In this document: piece after piece, positions 40,303-49,758 of the stretch
How the letters are laid out: every line of letters starts with the position of its first letter
Position numbering within the stretch: position 1 is the first letter of the stretch
Origin: an uncultured Maribacter sp.
GTDB taxonomy: Bacteria > Bacteroidota > Bacteroidia > Flavobacteriales > Flavobacteriaceae
DNA: 64,000 nt
Direction of reading: 5' to 3'
NCBI RefSeq assembly: GCF_947496775.1
Contig: NZ_CANMDU010000005.1
Coordinates: forward strand, 124,001 to 188,000
Notes under the pieces: model-generated
Databases searched by the model: none
Told to the model about the DNA's origin: nothing
Seen by the model: only the letters and a program-made list of their open reading frames with translations
Position numbers and translations under genes: made by a program

Positions 40303-40414
40303 CCTATTATAAGCAAGAGTATTTTTTAATAGATAAATAAGTACAATTAGGAGATTTTTTCTGCTATTTATTAGTATATTGAGCTATAAATATTAACCGT
40401 TTAAAAAATTTATT

Positions 40415-40795
40415 ATGAGCGTTAAAGCAAAATACCAAGGAGTTTTAAACCTAGGTGAGCAATTAGGAATTAAAAATGGAGATGTATCTGAAGAAGGTGG
40501 CATCCTAAAAATAAAAGGAGAAGCAAATACTCCATACGAGAAAAACTTATTATGGGATAAAATTAAAGAATTAGGCGGAGAAAGCCCTTCTGACGTTAAA
40601 GCAAATATTACCGTTTCGGATGATTCTGTATACCACAGACATACGGTTAAAGGTGGAGAATCTCTAAGTAAAATTGCAAAACACTATTACGGCGATGCAA
40701 TGAAATACAAAGAAATTTTCGCTGCTAACACTGGTATTTTAAAAAATCCTGATGTTATTCATCCGGATCAGGAATTAGTTATTCCTAACTTGTAA
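40415..40795 (+). CDS. BON-LysM protein (Kbp/YgaU-like)
   Basis: 126 residues. The N-terminal 60 residues resemble a BON-like domain (NKNGDVSEEGGILKIKGE-type pattern seen as GIKNGDVSEEGGILKIKGEA), and the C-terminal LysM domain begins YHRHTVKGGESLSKIAKHYY and ends VIHPDQELVIPNL. The arrangement matches E. coli Kbp (YgaU), a potassium-binding protein. There is no signal peptide, so it is cytoplasmic, unlike most LysM proteins. Flanked by a bidirectional terminator shared with cmk. Confidence 0.88.
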   Translation: MSVKAKYQGVLNLGEQLGIKNGDVSEEGGILKIKGEANTPYEKNLLWDKIKELGGESPSDVKANITVSDDSVYHRHTVKGGESLSKIAKHYYGDAMKYKEIFAANTGILKNPDVIHPDQELVIPNL

Positions 40796-40820
40796 GAAAC
40801 AACAAACTAATTTTTACGTA

Positions 40821-40847
40821 AAAGGACGCTAATTAGCGTCCTTTTTT
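40821..40847 (+). terminator. Bidirectional terminator between the LysM gene and cmk
   Basis: Perfect palindrome AAAGGACGCTAATTAGCGTC followed by CTTT and more T residues. The cmk stop codon lies within the hairpin (40833-40835), so the two convergent genes share it. Confidence 0.85.
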
Positions 40848-41534
40848 ATTGATTATTCTTAATGCAAAATTATGCATTCGCTCAAATTGTTCTTCTAACC
40901 CCATATCGCTATTATCAAAAGGTATAGCATTCTCTGCCTGCCGTAATGGAGAAAATTCTCTATGCGAATCTATATAATCTCTGCTTTCTACATTTTTAAG
41001 AACTTCTTCATAAGAAACTTTCTCTCCTTTATCTAACAACTCCTTATACCTACGATAAGCTCTTTTATCCGCGGAAGCTGTCATAAAAATTTTTAACTCT
41101 GCATCTGGAAAAACCACAGTTCCTATGTCCCGACCGTCCATAACTATTCCTTTGTCTTTCCCCATCTCTTTTTGTTGCTGTACAAGTATTTCTCTAACCG
41201 CTTGTATCTCCGCAATTCTACTCACATTTTTAGAAACTTCTAAAGTTCGGATTGCTTTCTCTACATTTTCTCCATTTAAGTACATTTCCGAAAAACCTAG
41301 TTCTTCATTGTATATAAACTTTAAAACAATTGTAGACAATGCACCTACCAAACCTTCTATATCTTCTTTTAAACCTCCTATGAATTTATTACGCATAGCA
41401 AATAACGTAACCGCTCTATACATAGCACCAGTATCCACATATACATACTCTAAAGCCTTTGCTAATTGCTTAGCTATAGTACTTTTTCCGGTAGATGAAT
41501 AACCATCTATTGCTATGGTAATTTTTGTCATCAC
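40833..41534 (-). CDS. cmk: Cytidylate kinase
   Basis: 233 residues. Phosphorylates CMP/dCMP using ATP. ITIAIDGYSSTGKSTIAKQL is the P-loop (about residues 5-24), YVDTGAMYRAV the NMP-binding segment, MDGRDIGTVVFPDAELKIF the conserved acceptor motif, and RRYKELLDKG the lid. The family normally starts (M)xKITIAIDG, so the second Met may be the start. It lies 21 bases after lon in the same direction. Confidence 0.96.
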   Translation of the reverse strand: MMTKITIAIDGYSSTGKSTIAKQLAKALEYVYVDTGAMYRAVTLFAMRNKFIGGLKEDIEGLVGALSTIVLKFIYNEELGFSEMYLNGENVEKAIRTLEVSKNVSRIAEIQAVREILVQQQKEMGKDKGIVMDGRDIGTVVFPDAELKIFMTASADKRAYRRYKELLDKGEKVSYEEVLKNVESRDYIDSHREFSPLRQAENAIPFDNSDMGLEEQFERMHNFALRIINKKGR

Positions 41535-41555
41535 TTTAATTTTACTTACAAAGCA

Positions 41556-44006
41556 TTATAACTTTTTAGCATTCTTAACCTTTGTTTTAGTTAATGCCAA
41601 ATCTATAACTTCATGCATATCTGTAACATAATGGAAAGTTAATCCTTTTAAATAGCTTTCTTTAATTTCTAGGATATCTTTTCTGTTCGATTCGCAAAGT
41701 ATAATCTCTTTAATACGCGCTCTTTTAGCTGCTAGTATTTTTTCTTTTATGCCTCCTACTGGCAAAACTTTTCCTCTTAAAGTTATTTCCCCCGTCATTG
41801 CCAAACTCTTTTTTACTTTACGTTGCGTAAACAAAGAAACTAAAGAGGTTAACATGGTTATACCTGCGCTTGGTCCATCTTTTGGAGTTGCTCCTTCTGG
41901 TACGTGAATATGCACATTATACTTATCGAACACTTCAGTTTCTATTCCGAATATATCTGCGTTAGATTTAATATACTCCATTGCAATTGTAGAGGATTCT
42001 TTCATCACCTTTCCAAGATTCCCTGTAATATTCAAAGCTCCTTTTCCTTTAGACAGGATAGACTCTATAAAAAGAATATCTCCACCAACACTTGTCCATG
42101 CCAGACCCGTAACTACGCCGGCAACATCATTATTTTCATATTTATCTCTTTCTAACCTTGGAACACCAAGCACATCCTCTACATCTTCATTACCTATCTT
42201 AATACTGTATTCCTCTTCGGTCGCGATAGATTTTGCAGCATAACGAACCATTTTAGCAATTTGCTTTTCCAAAGAACGAACACCGGACTCCCTTGTATAA
42301 CCTTCCACAATTTTTTCTAATTGCGGTTTTGCTATTTTTAAATGTTCATCGGATAAACCATGTTCTTTTAATTGCTTTGGCAACAAATGCTTTTTAGCTA
42401 TCTCTACTTTTTCTTCAATAGTATAACCAGTAACATTAATAATCTCCATTCTATCTCGTAATGCCGGCTGAATAGACCCCAAATTATTTGCGGTAGCAAT
42501 AAACATTACTTTAGAAAGGTCGTATCCCATTTCTAAAAAATTATCATAAAACTCGCTATTTTGCTCTGGATCTAAAACCTCTAACATGGCAGAAGAAGGG
42601 TCTCCCTGATGGCTATTAGATAATTTGTCTATTTCATCTAAGATAAAAACTGGATTCGAAGTCCCGGCCTTTTTTAAACTCTGTACAATTCTTCCCGGCA
42701 TTGCTCCAATATACGTTTTTCTATGCCCTCTTATTTCTGCTTCATCGCGTAATCCTCCTAAAGAAATTCTAACATATTCTCTGCCTAAAGCTTCAGCTAC
42801 AGATTTCCCTAAAGATGTTTTACCCACTCCCGGAGGCCCATAAAGACAAAGAATAGGAGATTTCATATCGTTTCTTAGTTTTAAAACTGCTAGATACTCT
42901 ATTATTCTCTTCTTTACATCTTCTAACCCGTAATGATCCCTGTCTAAAATTTTCTGAGCTCGTTTTAAATCGAACTTGTCTTTAGAAAATTCGTCCCACG
43001 GCAAATCTAAAAACAAGTCCAAATAATTTCTTTGAATGGAATACTCTGCTACTTGAGGGTTCATTCTTTGCATTTTCGATAGTTCTTTATCAAAATGCTC
43101 TCCTACCTTTTTATTCCATTTTTTCTTTTTGGCTCTCTCCCTCATTTCCTGTATTTCTTCATCATAGGAAACACCACCTAATTCTTCTTGGATGGTTTTC
43201 ATTTGCTGATGTAAAAAATACTCGCGTTGCTGCTTATCCAAATCATTACGAACTTTAGACTGAATGTCATTCTTTAACTCCAGTTTTTGAAGTTCTACAT
43301 TCATATATTTTAAAGTAGCTAGAGCTCTCTCTTTTAAATTTCCAATTTCTAATAATTCTTGCTTAGCCTTTACTTCTAAATTAAGATTTGACGACACAAA
43401 ATTGATTAAAAAAGAATCACTCTGAATATTTTTAATAGCAAAAGAAGCTTCGCTAGGAATATTAGGATTATCTCTAATAATCTTAAGAGCTAATTCTTTT
43501 ATAGAATCTATAATAGCCAAAAACTCAGAACTATCTTGATCTTCTCTTTCTTCTTTGGTTTCCCTTACAGTTGCTGTTAAATAAGGTTCTTTAGTAAGCA
43601 CTTCTGCTATTTCGAACCTTTTTTTCCCTTGAATAATTACTGTAGTATTACCATCTGGCATTTTTAAAACTCGTAAAATCCTAGCTACAGTACCTAGTGT
43701 ATTAATATCATCAACACCTGGATTCTCGGTTTCCTCATCTTTTTGAGAAACGACACCTATAACCTTAGAACCATTATTTGCATCCTTAATTAATTGAATA
43801 GATTTATCTCTACCTGCCGTAATTGGTACTACGACACCAGGAAACAATACGGTATTACGCAAAGGCAATATTGGTAAAGTTTCTGGCAAACCTTCACTAT
43901 TCATTTTTTCTTCATCCTCCGGCGTTAATAAAGGTATTAACTCAGAATCCTCGTCTATACTATGCAAAGACATATTGTCAAAATTTGAAAATTTAGAATC
44001 TCCCAT
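41556..44006 (-). CDS. lon: ATP-dependent protease Lon
   Basis: 816 residues. N-terminal substrate-recognition domain begins [20 protein letters not shown] (about residues 42-61). AAA+ module: Walker [20 protein letters not shown] and Walker [11 protein letters not shown]. The C-terminal protease domain holds the Ser-Lys dyad: [19 protein letters not shown] (Ser about residue 693) and [20 protein letters not shown] (Lys). Degrades misfolded proteins and some regulators. It has a longer acidic N-terminal extension, as in other flavobacteria. No heat-shock operator was identified upstream. Confidence 0.97.
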   Translation of the reverse strand: MGDSKFSNFDNMSLHSIDEDSELIPLLTPEDEEKMNSEGLPETLPILPLRNTVLFPGVVVPITAGRDKSIQLIKDANNGSKVIGVVSQKDEETENPGVDDINTLGTVARILRVLKMPDGNTTVIIQGKKRFEIAEVLTKEPYLTATVRETKEEREDQDSSEFLAIIDSIKELALKIIRDNPNIPSEASFAIKNIQSDSFLINFVSSNLNLEVKAKQELLEIGNLKERALATLKYMNVELQKLELKNDIQSKVRNDLDKQQREYFLHQQMKTIQEELGGVSYDEEIQEMRERAKKKKWNKKVGEHFDKELSKMQRMNPQVAEYSIQRNYLDLFLDLPWDEFSKDKFDLKRAQKILDRDHYGLEDVKKRIIEYLAVLKLRNDMKSPILCLYGPPGVGKTSLGKSVAEALGREYVRISLGGLRDEAEIRGHRKTYIGAMPGRIVQSLKKAGTSNPVFILDEIDKLSNSHQGDPSSAMLEVLDPEQNSEFYDNFLEMGYDLSKVMFIATANNLGSIQPALRDRMEIINVTGYTIEEKVEIAKKHLLPKQLKEHGLSDEHLKIAKPQLEKIVEGYTRESGVRSLEKQIAKMVRYAAKSIATEEEYSIKIGNEDVEDVLGVPRLERDKYENNDVAGVVTGLAWTSVGGDILFIESILSKGKGALNITGNLGKVMKESSTIAMEYIKSNADIFGIETEVFDKYNVHIHVPEGATPKDGPSAGITMLTSLVSLFTQRKVKKSLAMTGEITLRGKVLPVGGIKEKILAAKRARIKEIILCESNRKDILEIKESYLKGLTFHYVTDMHEVIDLALTKTKVKNAKKL

Positions 44007-44351
44007 ATACTTATTTCGGTCATTCTGTCACTAATACAACAGAATTCTTTTTTTATCTAATTATTAAAATTATTCATAAAGCCTTGAATTTATTGGCTTT
44101 ACCTTCCTCATCACTTTCTTTCGTTACTATAAAGACAATTGTTATGCCAAGCACATACCAAATCTACTTTTATTACTCCTATCATAACTAGAAACAAACC
44201 GTAGAAAACAAAAATATTAACTTCTAAATAGATCTTGTATTACCGAGTAATAATAACAAATTCAAGAATACCACATTATTCCACTTTCTTTTTTTAAACA
44301 AACTGTAACAAAAAATAAATTGCGATATCTTTATAACAAACTAAACCCTTT
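44007..44351. other. Divergent intergenic region between lon and the ECF sigma gene
   Basis: 345 bases without a gene. A small hairpin AAAGCC-N11-GGCTTT lies at about 44080-44102. TATCTTTA at 44326-44333, one mismatch from TAnnTTTG, could be the sigma gene promoter (predicted leader about 12 bases). No other structured element seen. Confidence 0.45.
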
Positions 44352-44903
44352 TTGAGCCAAAAAAGAGAAAATATTGATAACCTATTGCAATTATGCCTTG
44401 ACGGTAAACAAAGTGCACAACTAGAAATTTACAATCTCTACTATAAAGCAATGTACAACACTGCCATAAGAATTGTAAAAAATAGTGCGGAAGCTGAAGA
44501 TGTTATGCAAGAATCGTTTTTAAACGCGTTTACGAAACTGCATACTTTTAAAGCTGAAGTTAGCTTTGGCGCTTGGTTAAAGCGTATTGTAATCAACAAC
44601 AGTATTTATCATTACAGAAAGCAACAAAAAAATAATGAAGTCGCTTTTGAAGATGCAATGTACAAGGTCGAAGACAACAATGGAATTTCTTCTGATCATG
44701 TGTTTACGGAACTGAAGGCTCAAAAAGTATTGGAAACCATGAAAAAACTAAAAGACAATTACAGAATTTCTTTGACCTTACATTTAATTGAAGGGTATGA
44801 TTATGAAGAAATTGGAACCATAATGAATTTAAGTTATGCCAACTGTAGAACAACAATATCTAGGGCAAAAGAAAGCCTAAGACAAAAAATGTTAACCTCT
44901 TAA
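44352..44903 (+). CDS. ECF-type RNA polymerase sigma factor
   Basis: 183 residues from TTG 44352; no upstream ATG fits the frame. Region 2 includes YKAMYNTAIRIVKNSAEAED (about residues 28-47) followed by VMQESFLNAFTKLHTF, and region 4 KLKDNYRISLTLHLIEGYDY followed by EEIGTIMNLSYANCRTTISR, both typical of the sigma-70 ECF subfamily. It is followed at 2 bases by a membrane-anchored protein and then two envelope proteins, an arrangement typical of ECF-anti-sigma operons. Confidence 0.93.
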   Translation: MSQKRENIDNLLQLCLDGKQSAQLEIYNLYYKAMYNTAIRIVKNSAEAEDVMQESFLNAFTKLHTFKAEVSFGAWLKRIVINNSIYHYRKQQKNNEVAFEDAMYKVEDNNGISSDHVFTELKAQKVLETMKKLKDNYRISLTLHLIEGYDYEEIGTIMNLSYANCRTTISRAKESLRQKMLTS

Positions 44904-44905
44904 CA

Positions 44906-45466
44906 ATGGAAAAAGATACTATTAATAAACTCTTTAACGACCTTCAAGGCTCTTTTGATATAGAAGAACCAATAGAAGGGCATGAGACTAGGTTTTTAGA
45001 AAAATTGCGCCAGAAAAATACTGTAGCAACTATTACTAAAAAGAAAAACTCGTGGTGGAAACCTTTATCCATAGCAGCCTCTATTGCCCTACTATTTTTT
45101 CTTGCTATTGGTGGCTTAAATAACAGCATAACTACTGAAGATAAAGTAGCTGAAATTTCTCCGGAAGTCTCTAAATCGGAACTCTATTTTGTTAGCTTAA
45201 TAGATGACCAAATAAAAGAACTAGAAAAAGAAAACTCACCTGAAACAAAGAAAATAATTGAAGACACTCTTTTGCAATTAAACAAATTAGAAAAGAATTA
45301 TAGCCAATTAGAGCAAGATTTATTGAATGGAGGAAATAGCAAATTAATCCTCAGTGCAATGATTACCAATTTTCAAACTCGGATAGATTTACTTAATGAG
45401 GTTCTTGCCCAAATTGATAGAATAAAAAAAATAAAAAATACGCATGATGAAAACTTTACTATATAA
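44906..45466 (+). CDS. Membrane-anchored putative anti-sigma factor
   Basis: 186 residues, no named family. The cytoplasmic N-terminus of about 50 residues is followed by one transmembrane segment (WWKPLSIAASIALLFFLAIG, about residues 50-69) and an extracytoplasmic region of about 115 residues with coiled-coil character (SLIDDQIKELEKENSPETKK, LNKLEKNYSQLEQDLLNGG). Topology and its location 2 bases after the ECF sigma gene suggest it is the cognate anti-sigma factor, but no ZAS zinc motif is visible. It overlaps the next gene by 23 bases, implying translational coupling. Confidence 0.7.
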   Translation: MEKDTINKLFNDLQGSFDIEEPIEGHETRFLEKLRQKNTVATITKKKNSWWKPLSIAASIALLFFLAIGGLNNSITTEDKVAEISPEVSKSELYFVSLIDDQIKELEKENSPETKKIIEDTLLQLNKLEKNYSQLEQDLLNGGNSKLILSAMITNFQTRIDLLNEVLAQIDRIKKIKNTHDENFTI

Positions 45467-46541
45467 ATACACTACTCTTATTTTATTTATAGCTCCCTTA
45501 TTGGTTTCTGCCCATAACGGAAAACTAAAAGGAAAATATACCAAAGAAAAGACCATAAAAAAAGAATATTCTGTAAATTCTGATGCTTTATTGAAAATTG
45601 CTAATAGTTACGGAAACTTAAATATTACCTCATGGAATGAAAACCGTATTCTTATCGAAGTTCACATAAAAACTAACGGCAATAACAAAGAAAAAGTTCA
45701 GAAAAAATTAGAGTCTATTACGGTTAATTTTGAAGGAAGCTCAAGTATGGTTTCTGCTAAAACCATATTCAATAACTCCAAAAGTAGCTGGGGATGGAAT
45801 TGGGGCAATAGTGGTAATGTTAATATGCAAATTAACTACACTATAAAAATGCCTATCAAAAACCGCGTAAATTTATCTAACGATTATGGTAATATTATTT
45901 TAGATAGAGTTGATGGTCATGCTAAAATATCCTGCGATTACGGCCGATTAGATATTGGAGAATTAAGAGGGCGCAACAATACTCTAAATTTTGACTATAC
46001 TTCTAAATCAAATATAAATTACATTAATAGCGGAACTATCACAGCCGACTATTCTGGATTTACTATTGAAAAAGCTGGAAACCTGATTATAAAAGCAGAC
46101 TACACCAACGCTTCTATCTCCTATATGAAAAACCTTCAATACTCAAGTGACTACGGAAAAATAGACATTGGCGAGGTTAATAATATAGAAGGTAATGGAG
46201 ACTACATTAATGTAAAACTTGGAACAATACACGGAAACGTTCAATTGGTTTCAGATTACGGGGCACTACAAATTAAAGAAATGGCGGAAGATGCTGGAAA
46301 TCTATCAATTAATAGTGACTATACTGGAATTAAAATTGGATACAGTCCTAAATATCATTTTGATTTTGATATCTCAACAGAATATGCCGGCGTAAGCGGA
46401 AAGGACGAATTTGAAATTAACTTAAGTACCAAAAAATCTAATAAAAAACACTATAAAGGTTATCACGGCAGCCCAAATAGTGGACACCACGTTTCTATAG
46501 ATAGCGAATACGGAAGCGTTTCTTTTTATAAAAACAACTAA
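45444..46541 (+). CDS. DUF4097-like secreted beta-helical protein
   Basis: 365 residues with a signal peptide (MMKTLLYKYTTLILFIAPLL, cleaved near VSAHN). The mature region is a series of short beta-strand repeats with recurring SDYG, DYGN or DYGK motifs at about 20-22 residue spacing (e.g. NRVNLSNDYGNIILDRVDGH, ISCDYGRLDIGEL, YSSDYGKIDIGEVNNIEG, LVSDYGALQIKEM), typical of DUF4097/bactofilin-like right-handed beta-solenoids. It is an outer-surface or periplasmic protein of unknown function. It overlaps the putative anti-sigma gene by 23 bases, so it belongs to the sigma operon. Confidence 0.78.
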   Translation: MMKTLLYKYTTLILFIAPLLVSAHNGKLKGKYTKEKTIKKEYSVNSDALLKIANSYGNLNITSWNENRILIEVHIKTNGNNKEKVQKKLESITVNFEGSSSMVSAKTIFNNSKSSWGWNWGNSGNVNMQINYTIKMPIKNRVNLSNDYGNIILDRVDGHAKISCDYGRLDIGELRGRNNTLNFDYTSKSNINYINSGTITADYSGFTIEKAGNLIIKADYTNASISYMKNLQYSSDYGKIDIGEVNNIEGNGDYINVKLGTIHGNVQLVSDYGALQIKEMAEDAGNLSINSDYTGIKIGYSPKYHFDFDISTEYAGVSGKDEFEINLSTKKSNKKHYKGYHGSPNSGHHVSIDSEYGSVSFYKNN

Positions 46542-46570
46542 TTAAAAAACATCAATCAAAAACAAAAATC

Positions 46571-47296
46571 ATGAAAAAAATAGCAATTTTAAGTTTATCT
46601 ATTTTAATGTATTCCTCTTGTATTGCACAATGGGGCAAAAAAATAAAAGGAAATGGAAATGTAACTACAGTAAATAGAACCACTTCAGATTATGATGCTA
46701 TATCAGTCTCTGGTTGGTTTGATGTTGAATTGGTAGATGGTTCTGAAGGTAAAATATCTTTAAAGGGGGAAGAAAATTTACTAGATTATATACTTACAGA
46801 AGTAAAGGATAATAAATTAGTAATTAAAGTAGAAAAAGGAGTTAACTTAAAACCATCTACTTGGAACAATGGCATTATAATAACTGTTCCTGTGGAAAGT
46901 ATTAGCGCAGTAACTCTTTCTGGATCCGGAGATATTATTGGCAAAAAAACCATTAAAACTTCCGATTTTAAAACTGCTATGTCTGGTTCTGGAGATATTA
47001 GCCTTGATATAAACTCAAATAACATTGACGCCTCTATGTCCGGTTCCGGAGATATTAACTTAAGCGGCACGACCAATAACTTCGATGCCACCATATCTGG
47101 AAGTGGAGATATTAAAGCTTTTGATTTAAATGCTACTAATGTAGATGCAAATATTTCTGGCTCCGCGGATATTAAAGTTACTGTAAAGGAAAGACTAAAA
47201 GCTAGAGTATCTGGCTCTGGAGACATTACTTATAAAGGGAACCCGATTAAGATAGACACCAAAGTATCTGGTTCCGGAGATATCTCTAAAGGATAA
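46571..47296 (+). CDS. DUF2807 (head GIN domain) protein
   Basis: 241 residues. Signal peptide MKKIAILSLSILMYSSCIAQ; the Cys in SSC could be a lipobox, but the AQ cleavage also fits. GKKIKGNGNVTTVNRTTSDY with the continuation DAISVSGWFDVELVDG is the classic DUF2807 start. The rest is a beta-solenoid with SGSGDI repeats about every 19-21 residues (at least seven copies). Function is unknown. It closes the sigma operon, followed by a bidirectional terminator. The first repeats are the most diverged. Confidence 0.88.
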   Translation: MKKIAILSLSILMYSSCIAQWGKKIKGNGNVTTVNRTTSDYDAISVSGWFDVELVDGSEGKISLKGEENLLDYILTEVKDNKLVIKVEKGVNLKPSTWNNGIIITVPVESISAVTLSGSGDIIGKKTIKTSDFKTAMSGSGDISLDINSNNIDASMSGSGDINLSGTTNNFDATISGSGDIKAFDLNATNVDANISGSADIKVTVKERLKARVSGSGDITYKGNPIKIDTKVSGSGDISKG

Positions 47297-47332
47297 GGAG
47301 TTTATTCACAATCAAAAACTATAATCAAACCT

Positions 47333-47356
47333 AAAACCTCTAACATTAGAGGTTTT
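47333..47356 (+). terminator. Bidirectional terminator after the DUF2807 gene
   Basis: AAAACCTCTAA-CA-TTAGAGGTTTT followed by T residues on the plus strand, ending two bases before the stop codon of the convergent MFS gene. Confidence 0.85.
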
Positions 47357-47357
47357 T

Positions 47358-48746
47358 TTATGCTTTATCCTTTTTCTCTACTTTAGTTAACAAAAGCATA
47401 CCTATTAAAAAGAATACACCCAAAAAAATGATAGCATTACGCATACTACCCGTATACTGCGCTACAAATCCGTACATAAACGTACCTATAACAATTCCTA
47501 TTTTTTCAGCAACATCATAAAAACTAAAAAAGGAAGCCGTATCTGTAGTTTCTGGAATAAACTTAGAATAAGTAGACCTTGACAAGGCTTGTATACCGCC
47601 CATTACCATTCCAACGCAACCTGCTGCGATATAAAAATCCGTAGGAGTTACTACAAAATAAGCATAAACACATATAGCCACCCACATTAAATTAACAATT
47701 ATTAATGTTTTTATATTACCATATTTTCTCGATGCTAGTGCTGTTAAAGTTGCTCCAAAAATTGCAACTATTTGTATCACCAGAATACTAACAATAAGGC
47801 CTGTTGTGCGCTCGTTATCTGTTCCCCAATTAATTTCTTCTTCTCCAAAATAAGTTGCAATTAACATTACTGTTTGAACAGCCATGCTATATACAAAGAA
47901 AGCTATTAAGTAACGTTTTAATTTTACCTCATCTCCTAATTGATACCACACCAATTTAAGTTCTTTAAATCCATTAAGAACAATATTTTTCTTTTCCCCT
48001 TCTTTCTTATTCCCGAGTGGCAAATAATAAAAAGTGTATTGTGCAAAAATTATCCACCAAACACCTACGGTAGCAAAAGAAACCTTCATGGCTTTTAAAG
48101 AAGCGGCGTTTTTTGCAGCCTCTAATGCCGCGTTAATTTCTGCCAAATCTCCTGTTTCCTTTATTGTGTCTGATATACTTACATCAAAACCAAAAAAATC
48201 TGGCTTCATTACCATTGCTAAATTGAAAAGTAACAAAATAACACTTCCTATGTACCCCATAGAAAAGCCTTTAGCACTTACTTTGTCTTGCTGTTCCTCG
48301 TATGCTACATCTGGTAAGTACGAGTTATTGATTGCAAAGCTTACCCAAAAACCAACTAAACCAAAAAAATAACAGGCCAGCCCAACATAAATATTTTCTA
48401 AAGAAAACCAATACAATCCGATACAAGAAAAACCACCTAGGTAACAAAAGAATTTCATAAACACCTTCTTATTCCCCATATAATCGGCAACTCCAGAAAG
48501 CAAAGGAATAATGAGTGTTATAAAAACAAAAGCAGCTGATGTAGTATAACTAATTAAAGGTGCTCTAGCTATTTCTCCTCCAAAAACGGATACTTTTTCT
48601 ATTCCTGCTTCTCTAAATAAGGCTCCATAAAATATCGGAAAAACCGCAGAGGAAATTACCAAACTATACACGGAATTAGCCCAATCATAAAAAGCCCAAG
48701 CGTTTAATAATTTTCTACTCCCCTTTATTGCTAATGTTCTTGCCAT
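47358..48746 (-). CDS. MFS transporter, UMF1 (Atg22-like) family
   Basis: 462 residues with about 12 transmembrane segments. LLNAWAFYDWANSVYSLVIS (about residues 13-32) is the UMF1/Atg22 signature, and SYLPDVAYEEQQDKVSAKGF with FSMGYIGSVILLLFN are further family motifs. GGIQALSRSTYSKFIPE is the conserved loop of the second half. Atg22-like proteins export amino acids from vacuoles in yeast; the bacterial substrate is unknown. Transcribed alone; a terminator of the preceding transcript lies just upstream. Confidence 0.92.
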   Translation of the reverse strand: MARTLAIKGSRKLLNAWAFYDWANSVYSLVISSAVFPIFYGALFREAGIEKVSVFGGEIARAPLISYTTSAAFVFITLIIPLLSGVADYMGNKKVFMKFFCYLGGFSCIGLYWFSLENIYVGLACYFFGLVGFWVSFAINNSYLPDVAYEEQQDKVSAKGFSMGYIGSVILLLFNLAMVMKPDFFGFDVSISDTIKETGDLAEINAALEAAKNAASLKAMKVSFATVGVWWIIFAQYTFYYLPLGNKKEGEKKNIVLNGFKELKLVWYQLGDEVKLKRYLIAFFVYSMAVQTVMLIATYFGEEEINWGTDNERTTGLIVSILVIQIVAIFGATLTALASRKYGNIKTLIIVNLMWVAICVYAYFVVTPTDFYIAAGCVGMVMGGIQALSRSTYSKFIPETTDTASFFSFYDVAEKIGIVIGTFMYGFVAQYTGSMRNAIIFLGVFFLIGMLLLTKVEKKDKA

Positions 48747-48754
48747 ATTTTTAA

Positions 48755-48789
48755 TAAAAAAAGACCGTTCCTTTAATAGAACGGTCTTT
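48755..48789 (-). terminator. Rho-independent terminator upstream of the MFS gene
   Basis: AAAGACCGTTC-CTTTAATA-GAACGGTCTTT at 48760-48789 with a T-run on the minus strand. It ends the minus-strand transcript of the M48 protease gene, separated from it by a dispersed repeat, and lies 9 bases before the MFS start. Confidence 0.8.
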
Positions 48790-48820
48790 AAATATACAAT
48801 TAATAAGTTATTATTTTTAT

Positions 48821-48911
48821 TTGATAATCGAGATTTAAATGCTTCGAGTCTTATCCTAAACCAAATAATTTAGTTTCTAATTAATACCTCATAGGCATAT
48901 TCCCAGACAAC
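48821..48911 (+). repeat. Dispersed ~95-bp repeat, copy 2 (decayed)
   Basis: TTGATAATCGAGATTTAAAT followed by GCTTCGAGTCTTATCC matches copy 3 (TCGATAATCTAGATTTAAAT, GCTCTGAGACTTATTC) and copy 1. The end TAATACCTCATAGGCATATT resembles copy 1 TAATGCCTCGTGGGCTTGCC with several transitions, so both hairpins have been lost. It lies between the M48 stop and its terminator, in the 3' untranslated part of that transcript. Confidence 0.55.
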
Positions 48912-49721
48912 TTACTTAAAAGTAACTACTCCAAATTTAGCTGCTTCTTCTTTTGCCAATGGAGCCCAAGCTGTTAAATTTGCTATTCTAGTATCATTAG
49001 AGGGGTGCGTACTCATAAACTCGGGTGGTGCTTGCCCTCCACTGTTAGCTTTCATTCTCCTCCATAAATCTGCCGCTTCTGTAGGATCATATCCCGCTAT
49101 AGCCATTATTTGCAAACCTATCCTATCTGCCTCTGTCTCATGACTTCTACTAAAAGGTAACATTCCCAAAATATTAGATCCTACTCCATAATATTGATTA
49201 AAAGCACCTCTGGTTTGCTCATCTTTAATAACAATATTGCCAGCTACAGCAAGCCCTTGCTGTACCATACCAGCACTCATACGTTGCGCTCCATGATCCG
49301 CTAATGCATGGGCAACCTCATGACCCATAACTACTGCTATTCCCCTTTCTGTTTTTGTTATTGGCAAAATCCCTGTATAAAAAACAATTTTACCTCCTGG
49401 CATGCACCAAGCATTTACTGTTTTATCCTCTACCAAATTATATTCCCATTTATAATCTTTTAAATATCCTGGATAACCGTTAGCTGTTAACCAGCGCTCT
49501 GCAGCAGAAGATATACGTTGGCCAACCTTGGTTACCGTATTTGCATCTGTCGTGCCTTTTATAACTTTATTTTCTCCCAAAAATTGATCATACTGCGCAA
49601 AGGCTGTTGGAAAAATTTGACTATTAGGGTAAAAGTTCATTATTTTTTTCCCTGTAAAAGGGTTTGTTTTACATGCTGTTACTCCCAAAAAAACAGCCAG
49701 AATTAAAATTATCTTTCTCAT
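48912..49721 (-). CDS. M48 family metalloprotease, lipoprotein
   Basis: 269 residues. The N-terminus MRKIILILAVFLGVTACKTN is a lipoprotein signal (lipobox VTAC). VVMGHEVAHALADHGAQRM (about residues 139-157) is the HExxH zinc motif, and HETEADRIGLQIMAIAGYDP (about residues 195-214) supplies the third ligand and adjoining helix, as in LoiP/YcaL and YfgC relatives. These act on outer-membrane proteins in the periplasm. No TPR domain is present. It is 37 bases downstream of the GH31 gene. Confidence 0.93.
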   Translation of the reverse strand: MRKIILILAVFLGVTACKTNPFTGKKIMNFYPNSQIFPTAFAQYDQFLGENKVIKGTTDANTVTKVGQRISSAAERWLTANGYPGYLKDYKWEYNLVEDKTVNAWCMPGGKIVFYTGILPITKTERGIAVVMGHEVAHALADHGAQRMSAGMVQQGLAVAGNIVIKDEQTRGAFNQYYGVGSNILGMLPFSRSHETEADRIGLQIMAIAGYDPTEAADLWRRMKANSGGQAPPEFMSTHPSNDTRIANLTAWAPLAKEEAAKFGVVTFK

Positions 49722-49758
49722 GATACATAGTGTTTAGTAATAGGAAAAATACAAAAAA

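Noticed and set aside
46786-47226. 146-codon minus-strand frame with repeated ISPEPD-like units
   Set aside because: The repeats are the antisense reflection of the SGSGDI repeats of the DUF2807 gene.
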